DNA of 41,817 bases. It comes from Pseudomonadota bacterium (GTDB taxonomy: Bacteria; Pseudomonadota; Gammaproteobacteria; Steroidobacterales; JBCBZW01). The notes beneath the pieces are model-generated. The model was not told the origin of the DNA and did no database searches. It worked only from the letters and a program-made list of their open reading frames with translations. Below, piece by piece: positions 1 through 11,307 of this stretch. The position numbers were made by a program, and so were the translations under genes. Within the stretch, counting starts at the first letter, position 1, and every line of letters begins with the position of its first letter. The stretch is from assembly GCA_039815145.1 (NCBI GenBank), contig JBCBZW010000037.1:1-41817 (forward strand), in the 5' to 3' direction.

Positions 1-300
1 CCCTGCCGGTTGCGAGGCCGCCCACACGACGGCACTCCCGACCCTCAAAAGTGATTACACGGGCCGACGAGTCCGCCACCCCGAACGCATGGTGACCAAA
101 AAAGACTTACGCTGTCATCTTGCACTGCAACTAAGCGAATACCGCTTCGCCCAGCCATAAGCTACTGAAAAATATGACTTCACAAGATCTTCTGAACGCA
201 ATACACCGGAGAATCTGCGTCGGTTTTCAGAATCCGTCCAAGACAATTGTCTCCCGCTGACATGGATTGACAAGCTCGCTGGCGATCTGGGAGGCTCTCC
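1..300. other. Non-coding leader before the glucoside operon
   Basis: No convincing gene was found in the first 300 bases; open frames here have no recognisable protein. The stretch is less GC-rich than the genes that follow, especially around 100-250, which fits a promoter region for the GH3 gene. It holds a perfect 12-bp palindrome at 241-252 and a GGGAGG ribosome binding site at 289-294. A well-placed pair of -35 and -10 boxes could not be assigned. Confidence 0.5.
241..252. promoter_or_regulatory. 12-bp perfect palindrome, possible LacI-family operator
   Basis: AGACAATTGTCT reads the same on both strands and lies about 50 bases before the GH3 start. A LacI-family regulator is encoded at 4622. 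Operators of that family are palindromes, but usually with a central CG, whereas this one has a central AATT. The link to the regulator is inference. Confidence 0.3.
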
Positions 301-2892
<2,592 letters not shown>

Positions 2893-2898
2893 CGAACA

Positions 2899-4479
2899 AT
2901 GGTTCTGAGCACTCTCGACCTCACGGTCGTCGCCCTGTACGTGATTGGCTTGATCACTCTCGCCACCCTGGTGTCGCGCCAGCCCGCGGGCGAACGCAAG
3001 AACAGCGAGGATTACTTCCTCGCGGGCCGGGCCCTGCCCTGGTGGGCGGTCGGCGCTTCGCTGATCGCCGCCAACATCTCCGCCGAGCAGATCATCGGCA
3101 TGTCCGGCTCGGGCTACGTGGTGGGCTTGGCGATCTCCTCCTACGAGTGGATGGCCGCCGCCACCTTGCTGCTGGTCGGCAAGTACGTGCTGCCGATCTT
3201 CCTCGCCCGTGGCATTCACACGATGCCCCAGTTCCTGGAACAGCGCTTCGACGCACGCCTGAAGTTCGTCATGTCGATCTTCTGGCTCGGGCTCTACACC
3301 TTCGTCAACCTCACCTCGATCCTGTGGCTCGGCGCCACCGCCATCTCCACCCTCACGGGCACGGCACCCACGGTAGGCCTCGTGCTGTTGGCGTTGCTCG
3401 CCGTCGCGTACTCGCTCTACGGCGGCCTCAAGGCGGTCGCGCTCACCGACATCGTGCAGGTGGTGCTGCTGGTGGGCGGTGGCCTGTTGCTCACCTACCT
3501 GGCGCTGAACGAGGTCTCGGCCGGCGCCGGATGGTGGACTGGCCTCGCGCGCCTCGGCGAGGCGGCGCCCGAGAAGTTCGACATGATCTTGAGCCGCGAC
3601 AACCCCGAGTACATGAACCTGCCGGGGCTCGGCGTGCTCATCGGCGGCATGTGGATGATGAACATCTCCTACTGGGGCTTCAATCAGTACATCATCCAGC
3701 GAGCCCTCGCCGCCAAGGACCTGCGCGAGGCCCAGCAGGGCATCGTCTTTGCGGCCTTCCTGAAGCTGCTGATGCCGCTGATCATCGTGGTGCCCGGCAT
3801 CGCCATGTTCGTGCTCGCCCAGGACGACCCCAGTGGCTGGCAGGTGACCCGTCCCGACGCTGCCTACCCCACGCTGATGGGATTGGCCCCGAGCGGCATC
3901 CGCGGACTGATCTTCGCCGCGCTGGTGGCGGCCATCGTGTCGTCCCTGGGCTCGATGATGAACTCCATCGCCACCATCTTTACCCTCGACATCTTCCGCG
4001 CCCTGCGGCGCGATGCAGTGAGCGAGGGCACCCTGGTGCAGGTCGGCCGTGGCGCCAGCCTTATCGCTCTGCTAACTGCCTTGCTGGTGGCACAACCGCT
4101 GCTCGGGAACTTCCCTCAAGCCTTCCAGTACATCCAGGAGTTCACGGGGTTCTTCACGCCTGGCATCTGCGCGATCTTCCTGCTCGGCATGTTCTGGCCG
4201 CGAGCGACCAGCACCGGCGCCCTCGCCAGCGCCGTCTCGTCCCTGGCGCTGTCGCTGCTGGGCAAGATCTGGCTGCCCCAGGTGCCGTTCATGGATCGCG
4301 TGCTCTACGTCTTTCTGGCCTGCCTGGCGATCATGGTGCTGCTTGGCCAGCCCCGGGAGAAGAAGGACGCCGGGGCGATCCATCTCGCCGGCGTGACCTT
4401 CACCACGGCACCGGCCTACGCCTTGGGATCCGCCTTCGTGGTGTTGATTCTCGTCGGGCTCTACGGGGTGTTCTGGTAG
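2899..4479 (+). CDS. Sodium/solute symporter (SSS family), probably sugar uptake
   Basis: A 526-residue polytopic inner-membrane protein with about 13-14 hydrophobic segments, as in SGLT-type sodium/sugar cotransporters. The signature YGGLKAVALTDIVQ is at about residues 173-186. It starts 6 bases after the GH3 stop, so it probably imports the monosaccharide released by that enzyme, most simply glucose. Substrate assignment rests on context only, because SSS proteins carry many solutes. The length is typical and the frame is intact. Confidence 0.92.
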   Translation: MVLSTLDLTVVALYVIGLITLATLVSRQPAGERKNSEDYFLAGRALPWWAVGASLIAANISAEQIIGMSGSGYVVGLAISSYEWMAAATLLLVGKYVLPIFLARGIHTMPQFLEQRFDARLKFVMSIFWLGLYTFVNLTSILWLGATAISTLTGTAPTVGLVLLALLAVAYSLYGGLKAVALTDIVQVVLLVGGGLLLTYLALNEVSAGAGWWTGLARLGEAAPEKFDMILSRDNPEYMNLPGLGVLIGGMWMMNISYWGFNQYIIQRALAAKDLREAQQGIVFAAFLKLLMPLIIVVPGIAMFVLAQDDPSGWQVTRPDAAYPTLMGLAPSGIRGLIFAALVAAIVSSLGSMMNSIATIFTLDIFRALRRDAVSEGTLVQVGRGASLIALLTALLVAQPLLGNFPQAFQYIQEFTGFFTPGICAIFLLGMFWPRATSTGALASAVSSLALSLLGKIWLPQVPFMDRVLYVFLACLAIMVLLGQPREKKDAGAIHLAGVTFTTAPAYALGSAFVVLILVGLYGVFW

Positions 4480-4621
4480 CCCAATGACCGACTCGAGCGC
4501 AGTCACCATAAGCCATGAGCCCTACCCCGTCGCGCCTGCCAAGGCACGCTCGCGCCGCGCCGCATGATCGCGGCAACACGGTGACTCTGGCATAGTGTCG
4601 TGCGCTGTCATTTGATCGGAG

Positions 4622-5695
4622 ATGCACGTGGACGGTCGTCAAAACGGTGAACGCAAACGCCCTCGCAAGGCGACGATTACCGATGTTGCCTCATTGGCCG
4701 GCGTGTCGACAAAGACGGTCTCGCGCGTGCTCAACGGCGAGGCGACCGTACGCTCGGAAACCCGCGATCGCATCCGCGAGGCGATGACCCTCCTGCAGTA
4801 TCGCCCGAACTCCCCGGGGCGGATGCTGGCCGGTCGCAAGACCTACCTCCTCGGGCTGATCTACAACGCCAACTCCAGCTACATCACGAGCATTCAGAAC
4901 GGCGCCCTCCAGGCCTGTCGCAGCGAACACTACGATTTGCTCATCCACCCCTGCGCCTACACTGACCCGGCGCTGATGGGGGAACTGCGCTACCTGATCG
5001 AATCGCCACGCGTCGACGGCTTGTTGTTGATCCCACCCATCTCCGACTTGCCAGCGGTGATGGAGCTGATGGATGAGATCGACGCGCCCAACGTCATCAT
5101 CTCCCCCGCCTCGCCCACGGCATCCGGGTGGACCGTCGGCACCAACGACCGTGAGGTGAGCGCCGGCGTGGTCAAGCACCTCGCTGACCTCGGCCACGAG
5201 CGCATCGCCTTCGTGCAGGCCCATCCGGATCACCTGGCGATGGCGAGCCGCTACGACGGCTTCCTGGACGGCCTGCGCGCCTGCGATCTCCGCATCGACT
5301 CGCGCATGGTCATGCGCGGCGACAACACGGCGGCGTCGGGCCTCGAGTGCGGGCGTAAGCTGCTCGGTCGCAAGCGTCGCCCCACGGCGATCTTCTGCGC
5401 CAACGACCACATGGCCTCGGGTGTGATGCGCGCCGCCCACGAGGCGGGCCTGTCGATCCCCGAGGACATCTCCCTCGCCGGCTTCGATGACATTCCGCTG
5501 GCAAGTCAGCTCTACCCCTCGCTCACCACCGTGCGCCAACCCCTGCAGGAGATGGCCTGCCTGGCGGGCGAGCTGTTGATCCGTCGCCTGCGCGGCGGCG
5601 AGCCCGAGGACGACGGGCAGCGCACGATGAACTCGCAGATCATCGTGCGCGAGTCCACCGGTCCCGCACCCGTCGAGGACGGACTCCAGCGGTGA
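4622..5695 (+). CDS. LacI-family transcriptional regulator
   Basis: A 357-residue cytoplasmic DNA-binding regulator. The HTH lies at about residues 19-45 (ITDVASLAGVSTKTVSRVLN), followed by the hinge and a periplasmic-binding-protein-like sensor domain to about 345 with the family motif FDDIPLASQLYPSLTTVRQP. It follows the SSS gene after a 142-base gap, which probably holds its own promoter. Its stop overlaps the GPH transporter start by 4 bases (GTGA). It is therefore the first gene of the catabolic operon and presumably represses it, and possibly the GH3-SSS pair, until a beta-glucoside or sugar acid binds. The ligand is unknown. The start is not certain; the ATG at 4622 has GGAG almost touching it. 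Confidence 0.95.
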   Translation: MHVDGRQNGERKRPRKATITDVASLAGVSTKTVSRVLNGEATVRSETRDRIREAMTLLQYRPNSPGRMLAGRKTYLLGLIYNANSSYITSIQNGALQACRSEHYDLLIHPCAYTDPALMGELRYLIESPRVDGLLLIPPISDLPAVMELMDEIDAPNVIISPASPTASGWTVGTNDREVSAGVVKHLADLGHERIAFVQAHPDHLAMASRYDGFLDGLRACDLRIDSRMVMRGDNTAASGLECGRKLLGRKRRPTAIFCANDHMASGVMRAAHEAGLSIPEDISLAGFDDIPLASQLYPSLTTVRQPLQEMACLAGELLIRRLRGGEPEDDGQRTMNSQIIVRESTGPAPVEDGLQR

Positions 5696-7071
5696 GCGGC
5701 GCGGCCGACGTCCCGTCGCGGCAAGTCACCCTCGCCTGGCGCGAGAAGCTCGGCTACGGCGTCGGCGACTTCGGCTTCAACCTCTACTGGGCCACCATCG
5801 GATCGTTCCTCGCGGCCTTCTACACGGACGTGTTCGGCATCAGCGCGGCCGCCGCCGGCACCATGCTCTTCGTCACCAAGATCGTGGATGCGTTCACCGA
5901 CCCGCTCATGGGCGCCGTGGCGGACCGCACGCGATCGCGCTGGGGGAAGTTCCGCCCCTACCTGCTGTTCGCCGCCGTTCCCATGGCGGGGGCCGCCGTC
6001 CTGACCTTCACCACGCCCACCCTCGATAGCACCGGCAAGCTGATCTGGGCCTACGCCACCTACTCGGTGATGATGCTGGCCTACACCGTGCTGAGCACGC
6101 CGTACTCGGCGCTCTCCGGCGTCATGACCGCCCGCAGCGAAGAGCGCACCACCCTGATCAGCGTGCGCTTTCTCTTCGCCTTCGCGGGCAGCGCCCTGGT
6201 GGGCAAGTGCACCCTGCCGCTGGTGGACGCCCTCGGCGCCGGTGACGCAACGCTCGGCTGGCAGCGCACGATGATGCTCTACGGCGCGGTGGCGGCAGTG
6301 ATCTTTGCCGTCACGTTTCTGAGCACCCGTGAGCGCATCGCGCCGCCGCCCGCGCAGCAGGCCAGCGCCCGGCAAGACATCGGGGATCTCCTCGACAACC
6401 GCCCGTGGCTGATCCTGTTCGCCCTCGCCATGATCATCATGATGACGATCACCATGCGCGGCGGATCGGCCTACTACTATTTCCACTACTACCTCGAGCG
6501 CCCGGAGCTGCTGCCCGACTACCTCCTGTGGCAGATGCTCGCCTACGCCTGCGGCGCCCTGTCGGCCCCGGTGCTGACCCGCTACGTGGACAAGGCGAAG
6601 CTGCTCATGGGCCTCATGCTCCTCGTCGGCGTGCTCTCGATCGCCTTTTACTTCGTACCCCGCGACATGATCTGGCTGATCTTCACCTTCAACATCCTGA
6701 TCAGCCTGGCCCTCGGGCCTAAGTCGCCGCTCACCTGGTCCATGTACGCCGATACCGCCGACTACAACGAGTGGAGAAGGGGCCGGCGCGCCACCGCGAT
6801 GACCTTCTCCGCCGCGACCTTTTCGCAGAAGCTAGGCGGATCCTTAGGCACCGCGAGCATGCTCTGGATGCTGGCCGCCATCGGCTACGCGGCCAACACG
6901 GCCCAGGACGACGCCTCGAGAAACGGCATCGCGCTGCTCCAAACGGCGATCCCCGGCCTCTTCGCCCTGGTGGCCGTGGTGGTGACCGCCAGCTACAGCC
7001 TCAGCGGCACCAAACTCGCGCAGATTCAGGGCGAGCTAGAACAGCGGGATACCCAGCTTGATCACGCATAA
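5692..7071 (+). CDS. GPH-family (MFS) sugar transporter
   Basis: A 459-residue protein with about 12 membrane segments of the glycoside-pentoside-hexuronide:cation symporter family. Diagnostic features are the N-terminal GYGVGDFGFN (21-30) and the loop from Asp70 through WGKFRPY (84-90). It starts with GTG overlapping the lacI stop. The GH94 phosphorylase follows directly, so its cargo is probably the disaccharide that enzyme phosphorolyses, which I take to be cellobionate or cellobiose. Importing the intact disaccharide is what an intracellular phosphorylase needs. The family assignment is firm; the substrate is inferred. Confidence 0.93.
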   Translation: MSGAADVPSRQVTLAWREKLGYGVGDFGFNLYWATIGSFLAAFYTDVFGISAAAAGTMLFVTKIVDAFTDPLMGAVADRTRSRWGKFRPYLLFAAVPMAGAAVLTFTTPTLDSTGKLIWAYATYSVMMLAYTVLSTPYSALSGVMTARSEERTTLISVRFLFAFAGSALVGKCTLPLVDALGAGDATLGWQRTMMLYGAVAAVIFAVTFLSTRERIAPPPAQQASARQDIGDLLDNRPWLILFALAMIIMMTITMRGGSAYYYFHYYLERPELLPDYLLWQMLAYACGALSAPVLTRYVDKAKLLMGLMLLVGVLSIAFYFVPRDMIWLIFTFNILISLALGPKSPLTWSMYADTADYNEWRRGRRATAMTFSAATFSQKLGGSLGTASMLWMLAAIGYAANTAQDDASRNGIALLQTAIPGLFALVAVVVTASYSLSGTKLAQIQGELEQRDTQLDHA

Positions 7072-7090
7072 CCCCAACACCGGGCGCGTG

Positions 7091-9403
7091 ATGTTGCACT
7101 CGCCGCTCACCATGCCGCGAGCGACCACCTTCCTGTGGAATCGCAAGTTGATCCTACAGCTGAACTGCCGCGGGTTCGTCACGGCTCAGCACGCCCAACC
7201 CGAACCCGCCAAGTACTCCCATGGACCGTCGCTGGAGGCCAAGACCTTCATGCAACCGGAGCTGCCGCACCACGCGCATCACCCGGGTCGCTTCGTGTAC
7301 ATCAAGGACGAGGCGGACGAGCACCTCTACTCGGTCCCCCATGAGCCCGTGCGTCACCCCACCGCCTCCTTCTGCTTCTCCGCAGGTGACAAGGACGTGT
7401 GGTGGGACAACCGGGAACGGGACATCGACACGCGCTGGTCCGTGCAGCTCCCGCCGGACGACGCGGTAGAGATCTGGCAGCTGGAGGTGCGCAACACGGG
7501 GGAGCGCACGCGCCAGCTCAGCCTGTACCCGATGTTCTCGATCGGCTACATGAGCTGGATGAGTCAGGCGGCCGCCTACGACGGCGACCTCGGCGGCATC
7601 CTGGCGCGGTCCGTCACGCCGTACCAGAAGCTCGAGGACTACCCGGCGATTCGCCAGCTCAAGGACATGACCTTCCTCCTGCACGACACGCCGCCCGACT
7701 CCTGGGAAGCCTCTCGCGAGGCCTTCGAGGGCGAGGGCGGCATCGGCGCACCGCAGGGCATCACCGCGGCGCGCCTGGCCAACGGCGATGCGGCCTACGA
7801 GTCGCCGATCGCCGTCTTGCAGTATCGTCGCACGCTCGCGCCGGGTGAGAGACTCACCCTAAAGTTCTTGTTCGGTCCCGCGGTCGACGAGGACGAAGTG
7901 CGGCGCCTCGGTCAGCGCCATCTAGGCCAAGTGCGAGCGCCCACGGGCCACGCAGCTGCCGAGGAGATCGCCAGCGCTCGCCTGCACACGCCGAACGGCG
8001 AGCTCGACAACTTCGTCAACCATTGGCTGGCCCGTCAGGTGCGCTACCACGGTGAAATGCACCGCTTCACCACGGACCCGCAAACCCGCAACTACCTGCA
8101 GGACGCCATGGGCATGTGCTTCCTCGCCCCCGCCAAGGGCGCCGAGGCCATCGCGCGCACCCTGTCCCAGCAGCTCGAGGACGGCAACCTGCCCGCCGGC
8201 GTCACCATGACCCGTGACGCGCAGCTCAAGTACATCAACCGCGTGCCCCACACGGACTACTGCGTGTGGCTGCCCTTCACCCTGCGGGCCTACCTCGACG
8301 AGAGCGGCGACACCGCCCTGCTCGACACGCCGATCGAGGACGCGCGCGGCCGGTCAGCCACCGTGTTCGAGCGAGTCACCCTGGCCATGCGATGGCTCAT
8401 GGATAACTGCGACCACCGTGGCCTCAGCCTGATCGCCCAGGGCGACTGGTGCGACCCTATGAACATGGTCGGCCCGGCTGGCATCGGCGTCTCCGGCTGG
8501 CTGTCGATGGCCACCGTAGCGGCCTTGCGCGCCTGGAGCACCGTCGCCAATGCGCACGGCGATGAAGCCCTCGCAAACGAGATGCGCACCCATGCGCAGC
8601 GCATGGCGGAGGCGGTGCAAAGGCATCTGTGGGACGGCCAGTGGTTCGCCCGCGGCATCACGGATCAGGGCCGCACATTCGGCACCGCGCGTGATGAGGA
8701 AGGCCGACTCTTCCTCAACCCCCAGAGCTGGGCCATCCTCGCCGGCATCGCCAGCGAGGATCAGGCGGCGCACGTGATCGAGGCCGCCCAGCGCGAACTT
8801 GCCTCGCCCTACGGCATGATGATCCTCGCACCCGCCTACACGCGGATGCATGAGGACATCGGCCGCGTCACCCAGAAGCATCCCGGCACGGCCGAGAACG
8901 GCAGCATCTACAACCACGCGGCGGCGTTCTTCATTCGCGCGCTGTACAAGATCAACCGTGCCGATCTCGCCTACGCTGAGCTGCAGAAGATGCTCCCGAC
9001 CGAAGGCGATGCGTCCCGGCGCGAGCAGCTGCCGGTGTTCGTGCCCAACTACTACCGTGGCGCCGTTCACCAGCTCCCGCGCACGGCGGGGCGCTCGAGT
9101 CAGCTCTTTCACACCGGTGCGGCCAGCTGGCTCTACCGCATCATCATCGAAGACCTCTTCGGCCTGCGCGGATGCGAAGACGGCCTGCGCATCGCGCCCT
9201 CCCTGCCATCCGAATGGGCGCAGGCGCGGATCGAGCGACCCTTCCGCGACGCGACGGTGGACGTGCACTACGAGCGCGATGCGAATGTCAGTGCGACCGA
9301 GGTAAGCACAGAGGATGGCCCACTACCGCCCGACGGCGTCCTGCGCGTGCGCCCCGGCCACCGCCACCGCGTGCAGGTCAGGCTGCCCTCTGGTCATGGC
9401 TGA
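7091..9403 (+). CDS. GH94 glycoside phosphorylase, probable cellobionic acid phosphorylase
   Basis: Cytoplasmic inverting phosphorylase. The beta-sandwich N-terminal domain carries CRGFVTAQHAQPEPAKYSHG (from about residue 24) and the all-alpha catalytic domain carries GDWCDPMNMVG. The general acid is expected in the Asp452-Trp-Cys-Asp455 motif. The length of 770 residues suits the family. The next gene, overlapping by 8 bases, encodes gluconokinase. GH94 includes cellobionic acid phosphorylase, which splits 4-O-beta-glucosyl-gluconate with phosphate into glucose-1-phosphate and gluconate, and the kinase would use that gluconate. Cellobiose or laminaribiose phosphorylase are the alternatives. 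The ATG at 7091 is chosen; a TTG at 7058, overlapping the transporter, is also possible. Confidence 0.88.
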   Translation: MLHSPLTMPRATTFLWNRKLILQLNCRGFVTAQHAQPEPAKYSHGPSLEAKTFMQPELPHHAHHPGRFVYIKDEADEHLYSVPHEPVRHPTASFCFSAGDKDVWWDNRERDIDTRWSVQLPPDDAVEIWQLEVRNTGERTRQLSLYPMFSIGYMSWMSQAAAYDGDLGGILARSVTPYQKLEDYPAIRQLKDMTFLLHDTPPDSWEASREAFEGEGGIGAPQGITAARLANGDAAYESPIAVLQYRRTLAPGERLTLKFLFGPAVDEDEVRRLGQRHLGQVRAPTGHAAAEEIASARLHTPNGELDNFVNHWLARQVRYHGEMHRFTTDPQTRNYLQDAMGMCFLAPAKGAEAIARTLSQQLEDGNLPAGVTMTRDAQLKYINRVPHTDYCVWLPFTLRAYLDESGDTALLDTPIEDARGRSATVFERVTLAMRWLMDNCDHRGLSLIAQGDWCDPMNMVGPAGIGVSGWLSMATVAALRAWSTVANAHGDEALANEMRTHAQRMAEAVQRHLWDGQWFARGITDQGRTFGTARDEEGRLFLNPQSWAILAGIASEDQAAHVIEAAQRELASPYGMMILAPAYTRMHEDIGRVTQKHPGTAENGSIYNHAAAFFIRALYKINRADLAYAELQKMLPTEGDASRREQLPVFVPNYYRGAVHQLPRTAGRSSQLFHTGAASWLYRIIIEDLFGLRGCEDGLRIAPSLPSEWAQARIERPFRDATVDVHYERDANVSATEVSTEDGPLPPDGVLRVRPGHRHRVQVRLPSGHG

Positions 9404-9929
9404 GCTACCGGATCTGATCGTGGTCATCGGCGTGAGCGGTGCGGGCAAGACGACCCTCGCCATCGAGCTGGCCCATCGCCTGCAGCGCCCCATGCTCGAT
9501 GCCGACGACCTGCATCCGCCCGAAAACCGGCGCAAGCTCAACGCCGGCATCCCCCTGACCGACACCGATCGCGCCCCGTGGATGCGCGCCGTCTGCGCGC
9601 GCCTCGCCGCCGCAGCTGACGCGGGGGAGCCGTTGGTGCTCGCCCACAGCGGGCTGCGACGCCACCATCGCGCGGCCCTGCGCATGCAGGGACAGTCCAG
9701 TGCGTTCGTGTTGCTGGAAGGCAGCTTCGAGCTGCTGACCGCTCGCCTGGAGGCACGCCAGGGCCACTTCATGGCCGCCTCCCTCCTGCGCAGCCAGTTC
9801 AACGCCTTCCAACCCACGGACGGCGAACCCGACGTCATCCCCATCGACCCGGCACTCACGACGGCCGACCAGGCCGACGCGTGCCTGCACGCCCTCCACC
9901 ACCTGCATGAGGGGAATTCAGCACCATGA
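9396..9929 (+). CDS. gntK: Gluconokinase (ATP:D-gluconate 6-phosphotransferase)
   Basis: A 177-residue P-loop kinase that converts gluconate to 6-phosphogluconate for the Entner-Doudoroff or pentose phosphate route. Walker A is GVSGAGKTT at residues 12-20 (Lys18), followed by the gluconokinase signature DADDLHPPENRRKLNAGIPL (about 35-54), in which LTDTDRAPW comes next. The ATG at 9396 overlaps the GH94 stop by 8 bases, which indicates translational coupling. The next gene starts in an ATGA overlap. The 81 in-frame bases before 9396 read as GH94 coding sequence in another frame, so the longer start is rejected. Its position argues that gluconate is the intracellular product of the operon. Confidence 0.93.
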   Translation: MAELPDLIVVIGVSGAGKTTLAIELAHRLQRPMLDADDLHPPENRRKLNAGIPLTDTDRAPWMRAVCARLAAAADAGEPLVLAHSGLRRHHRAALRMQGQSSAFVLLEGSFELLTARLEARQGHFMAASLLRSQFNAFQPTDGEPDVIPIDPALTTADQADACLHALHHLHEGNSAP

Positions 9930-10726
9930 AGACCACCACCTTCCTGTTCGCCCTGGCCATCGCGATGCCCCTTGCCCACGCGGAACGCGTCGCGACCTTC
10001 ACCGACGAGCCCCCGGTGATCGATGGCGTTCCCGACGACAGCGCTTGGGCCGCCGCGCCGTGGTACGCCCTCGACTTCAGCATCCTCGGCGCCGTCCCCA
10101 CGACCGATGACTTCAGCGCGCGCTACCGCGTCACCTGGGACGCGCACTACCTGTACCTGCTCGCGGAGATCACCGACGACGTGCTGGTCGACGCCCACGC
10201 GAGCCCGTACGAAAGCTACTGGAACGATGACACGTTGGAGATCTTCGTCGACGAGGACGCGAGCGGGGGCATCCACCAGTTCAACCACAGCGCCTTCGCC
10301 TACCACATCGGCCTCGATAACCAGGTGGTGGACATCGGCCCCTTCCGCACCGAGGCAGAACGCGCGCGCGGCGAACCGATCGTCGTGAGACTGCCCTCGC
10401 ACGTGACCGCACGCTGGCAACGCAGCGCCACACCGCCCTATCCACTCTATTGGGAGGTGAAGCTGCGACTCCATCGATTCACCGATGACGCAGCCCCCCT
10501 CGAGCCCGTGACCCTGCGCGCCGGCAAGGAGATCGGCTTCATGGTGGCCTACTGCGACGCCGATGATGCGAACGGCCGCCAACACTTCATGGGCGATGTG
10601 GAGATCGAGGCGGTGAACGGCGACCGCAACCTGGGCTACATCGACGCCGACGTCTTCGGCCGCCTCACCCTGCGCCAGGCGGCGCCAAAGGGCGAGTCCT
10701 CCGACCAGCGGCGCGAGCGGCCGTGA
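9926..10726 (+). CDS. Secreted CBM9-like (DOMON-type) protein
   Basis: A 266-residue exported protein. The signal peptide MKTTTFLFALAIAMPLAHA is followed by a single CBM9-like domain starting VIDGVPDDSAW and continuing through LYLLAEITDD and YWNDDTLEIFVDED. This fold includes carbohydrate-binding module 9 and is related to the b-type cytochrome domain of fungal cellobiose dehydrogenase. There is no CxxCH. Several His and Met residues are present, but heme ligands cannot be assigned. Overlaps of 4 bases link it to gluconokinase (ATGA) and to the dehydrogenase small subunit (GTGA). It may bind the sugar near the GMC enzyme or carry its electrons; both are inference. Confidence 0.82.
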   Translation: MKTTTFLFALAIAMPLAHAERVATFTDEPPVIDGVPDDSAWAAAPWYALDFSILGAVPTTDDFSARYRVTWDAHYLYLLAEITDDVLVDAHASPYESYWNDDTLEIFVDEDASGGIHQFNHSAFAYHIGLDNQVVDIGPFRTEAERARGEPIVVRLPSHVTARWQRSATPPYPLYWEVKLRLHRFTDDAAPLEPVTLRAGKEIGFMVAYCDADDANGRQHFMGDVEIEAVNGDRNLGYIDADVFGRLTLRQAAPKGESSDQRRERP

Positions 10727-11307
10727 ACCCAGCACGTCGCTCGTTGCTGGCGGCCGCCAGCGCCGCCGCGGGCCTGTCGCTCGCCGCCTTAGGGGGCGAA
10801 TCGGCGCTGGCGATAGCCCTCGCCGACACGGCTCGTTCGGGTGAGGCCACCTCAGCTGGCGAACTGCTCGACCGCGAGCCCCTGGCGGACCTCGGCGCCG
10901 TCGCCGCCCAGCTCATTCCCACCACCGACACGCCGGGCGCCGCCGACGTCGACGCCCACGGCGTCGTCGATCGCCTCCTGGCCCGATGCCATCCGCCCCT
11001 GCGCCAGCAACAGGTGATCCGCCTGCTGCAGCAGCTGCGCGGGGCGGCGGACGAGGCTTACGGCGAAGCGTCCTTCCACCGCCTGACCGCCCCCCAGCAG
11101 GCGGCCCTGATGCAACGTATGGAGCAAGGGGCATCGCCCTTCGGGTCGACGCACCGGGACGCGTGGCAGTTCCTGAAATCGCTCCTCGTGTTCGCCTATT
11201 GCACCTCGGAGGCCGGTGCCACCCAACTGCTGGCCTACGACCCGCTGCCGGGCGCTTACCGGGGCTCCGTGCCCTACGCCAGCGTCGGCAAGGCGTGGTT
11301 CGAATGA
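10723..11307 (+). CDS. Tat-exported small subunit of a GMC dehydrogenase (gluconate 2-dehydrogenase subunit 3 family)
   Basis: A 194-residue protein with an N-terminal twin-arginine signal (ARRSLLAAASAAAG) and then a helical domain typical of the gluconate dehydrogenase subunit 3 family (DVDAHGVVDRLLARC; LTAPQQAALM; DAWQFLKSLLVFAYCTSEAG). Such subunits pair with an FAD-containing GMC subunit that lacks its own signal; they escort it through the Tat system and remain bound. It starts with GTG overlapping the previous stop, and its TGA overlaps the GMC start (ATGA), which suits a fixed 1:1 complex. Known relatives serve glucose, gluconate, sorbitol and glucoside-3 dehydrogenases. Confidence 0.88.
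   Translation: MNPARRSLLAAASAAAGLSLAALGGESALAIALADTARSGEATSAGELLDREPLADLGAVAAQLIPTTDTPGAADVDAHGVVDRLLARCHPPLRQQQVIRLLQQLRGAADEAYGEASFHRLTAPQQAALMQRMEQGASPFGSTHRDAWQFLKSLLVFAYCTSEAGATQLLAYDPLPGAYRGSVPYASVGKAWFE

Noticed and set aside
267-272. TTGACA resembling a -35 box
   Set aside because: No acceptable -10 box lies 16-18 bases downstream, and transcription would begin at or inside the GH3 start.
9323-10735. 470-codon - strand frame opposite gluconokinase and the CBM9-like gene
   Set aside because: Shadow of two well-supported + strand genes; no recognisable domain.
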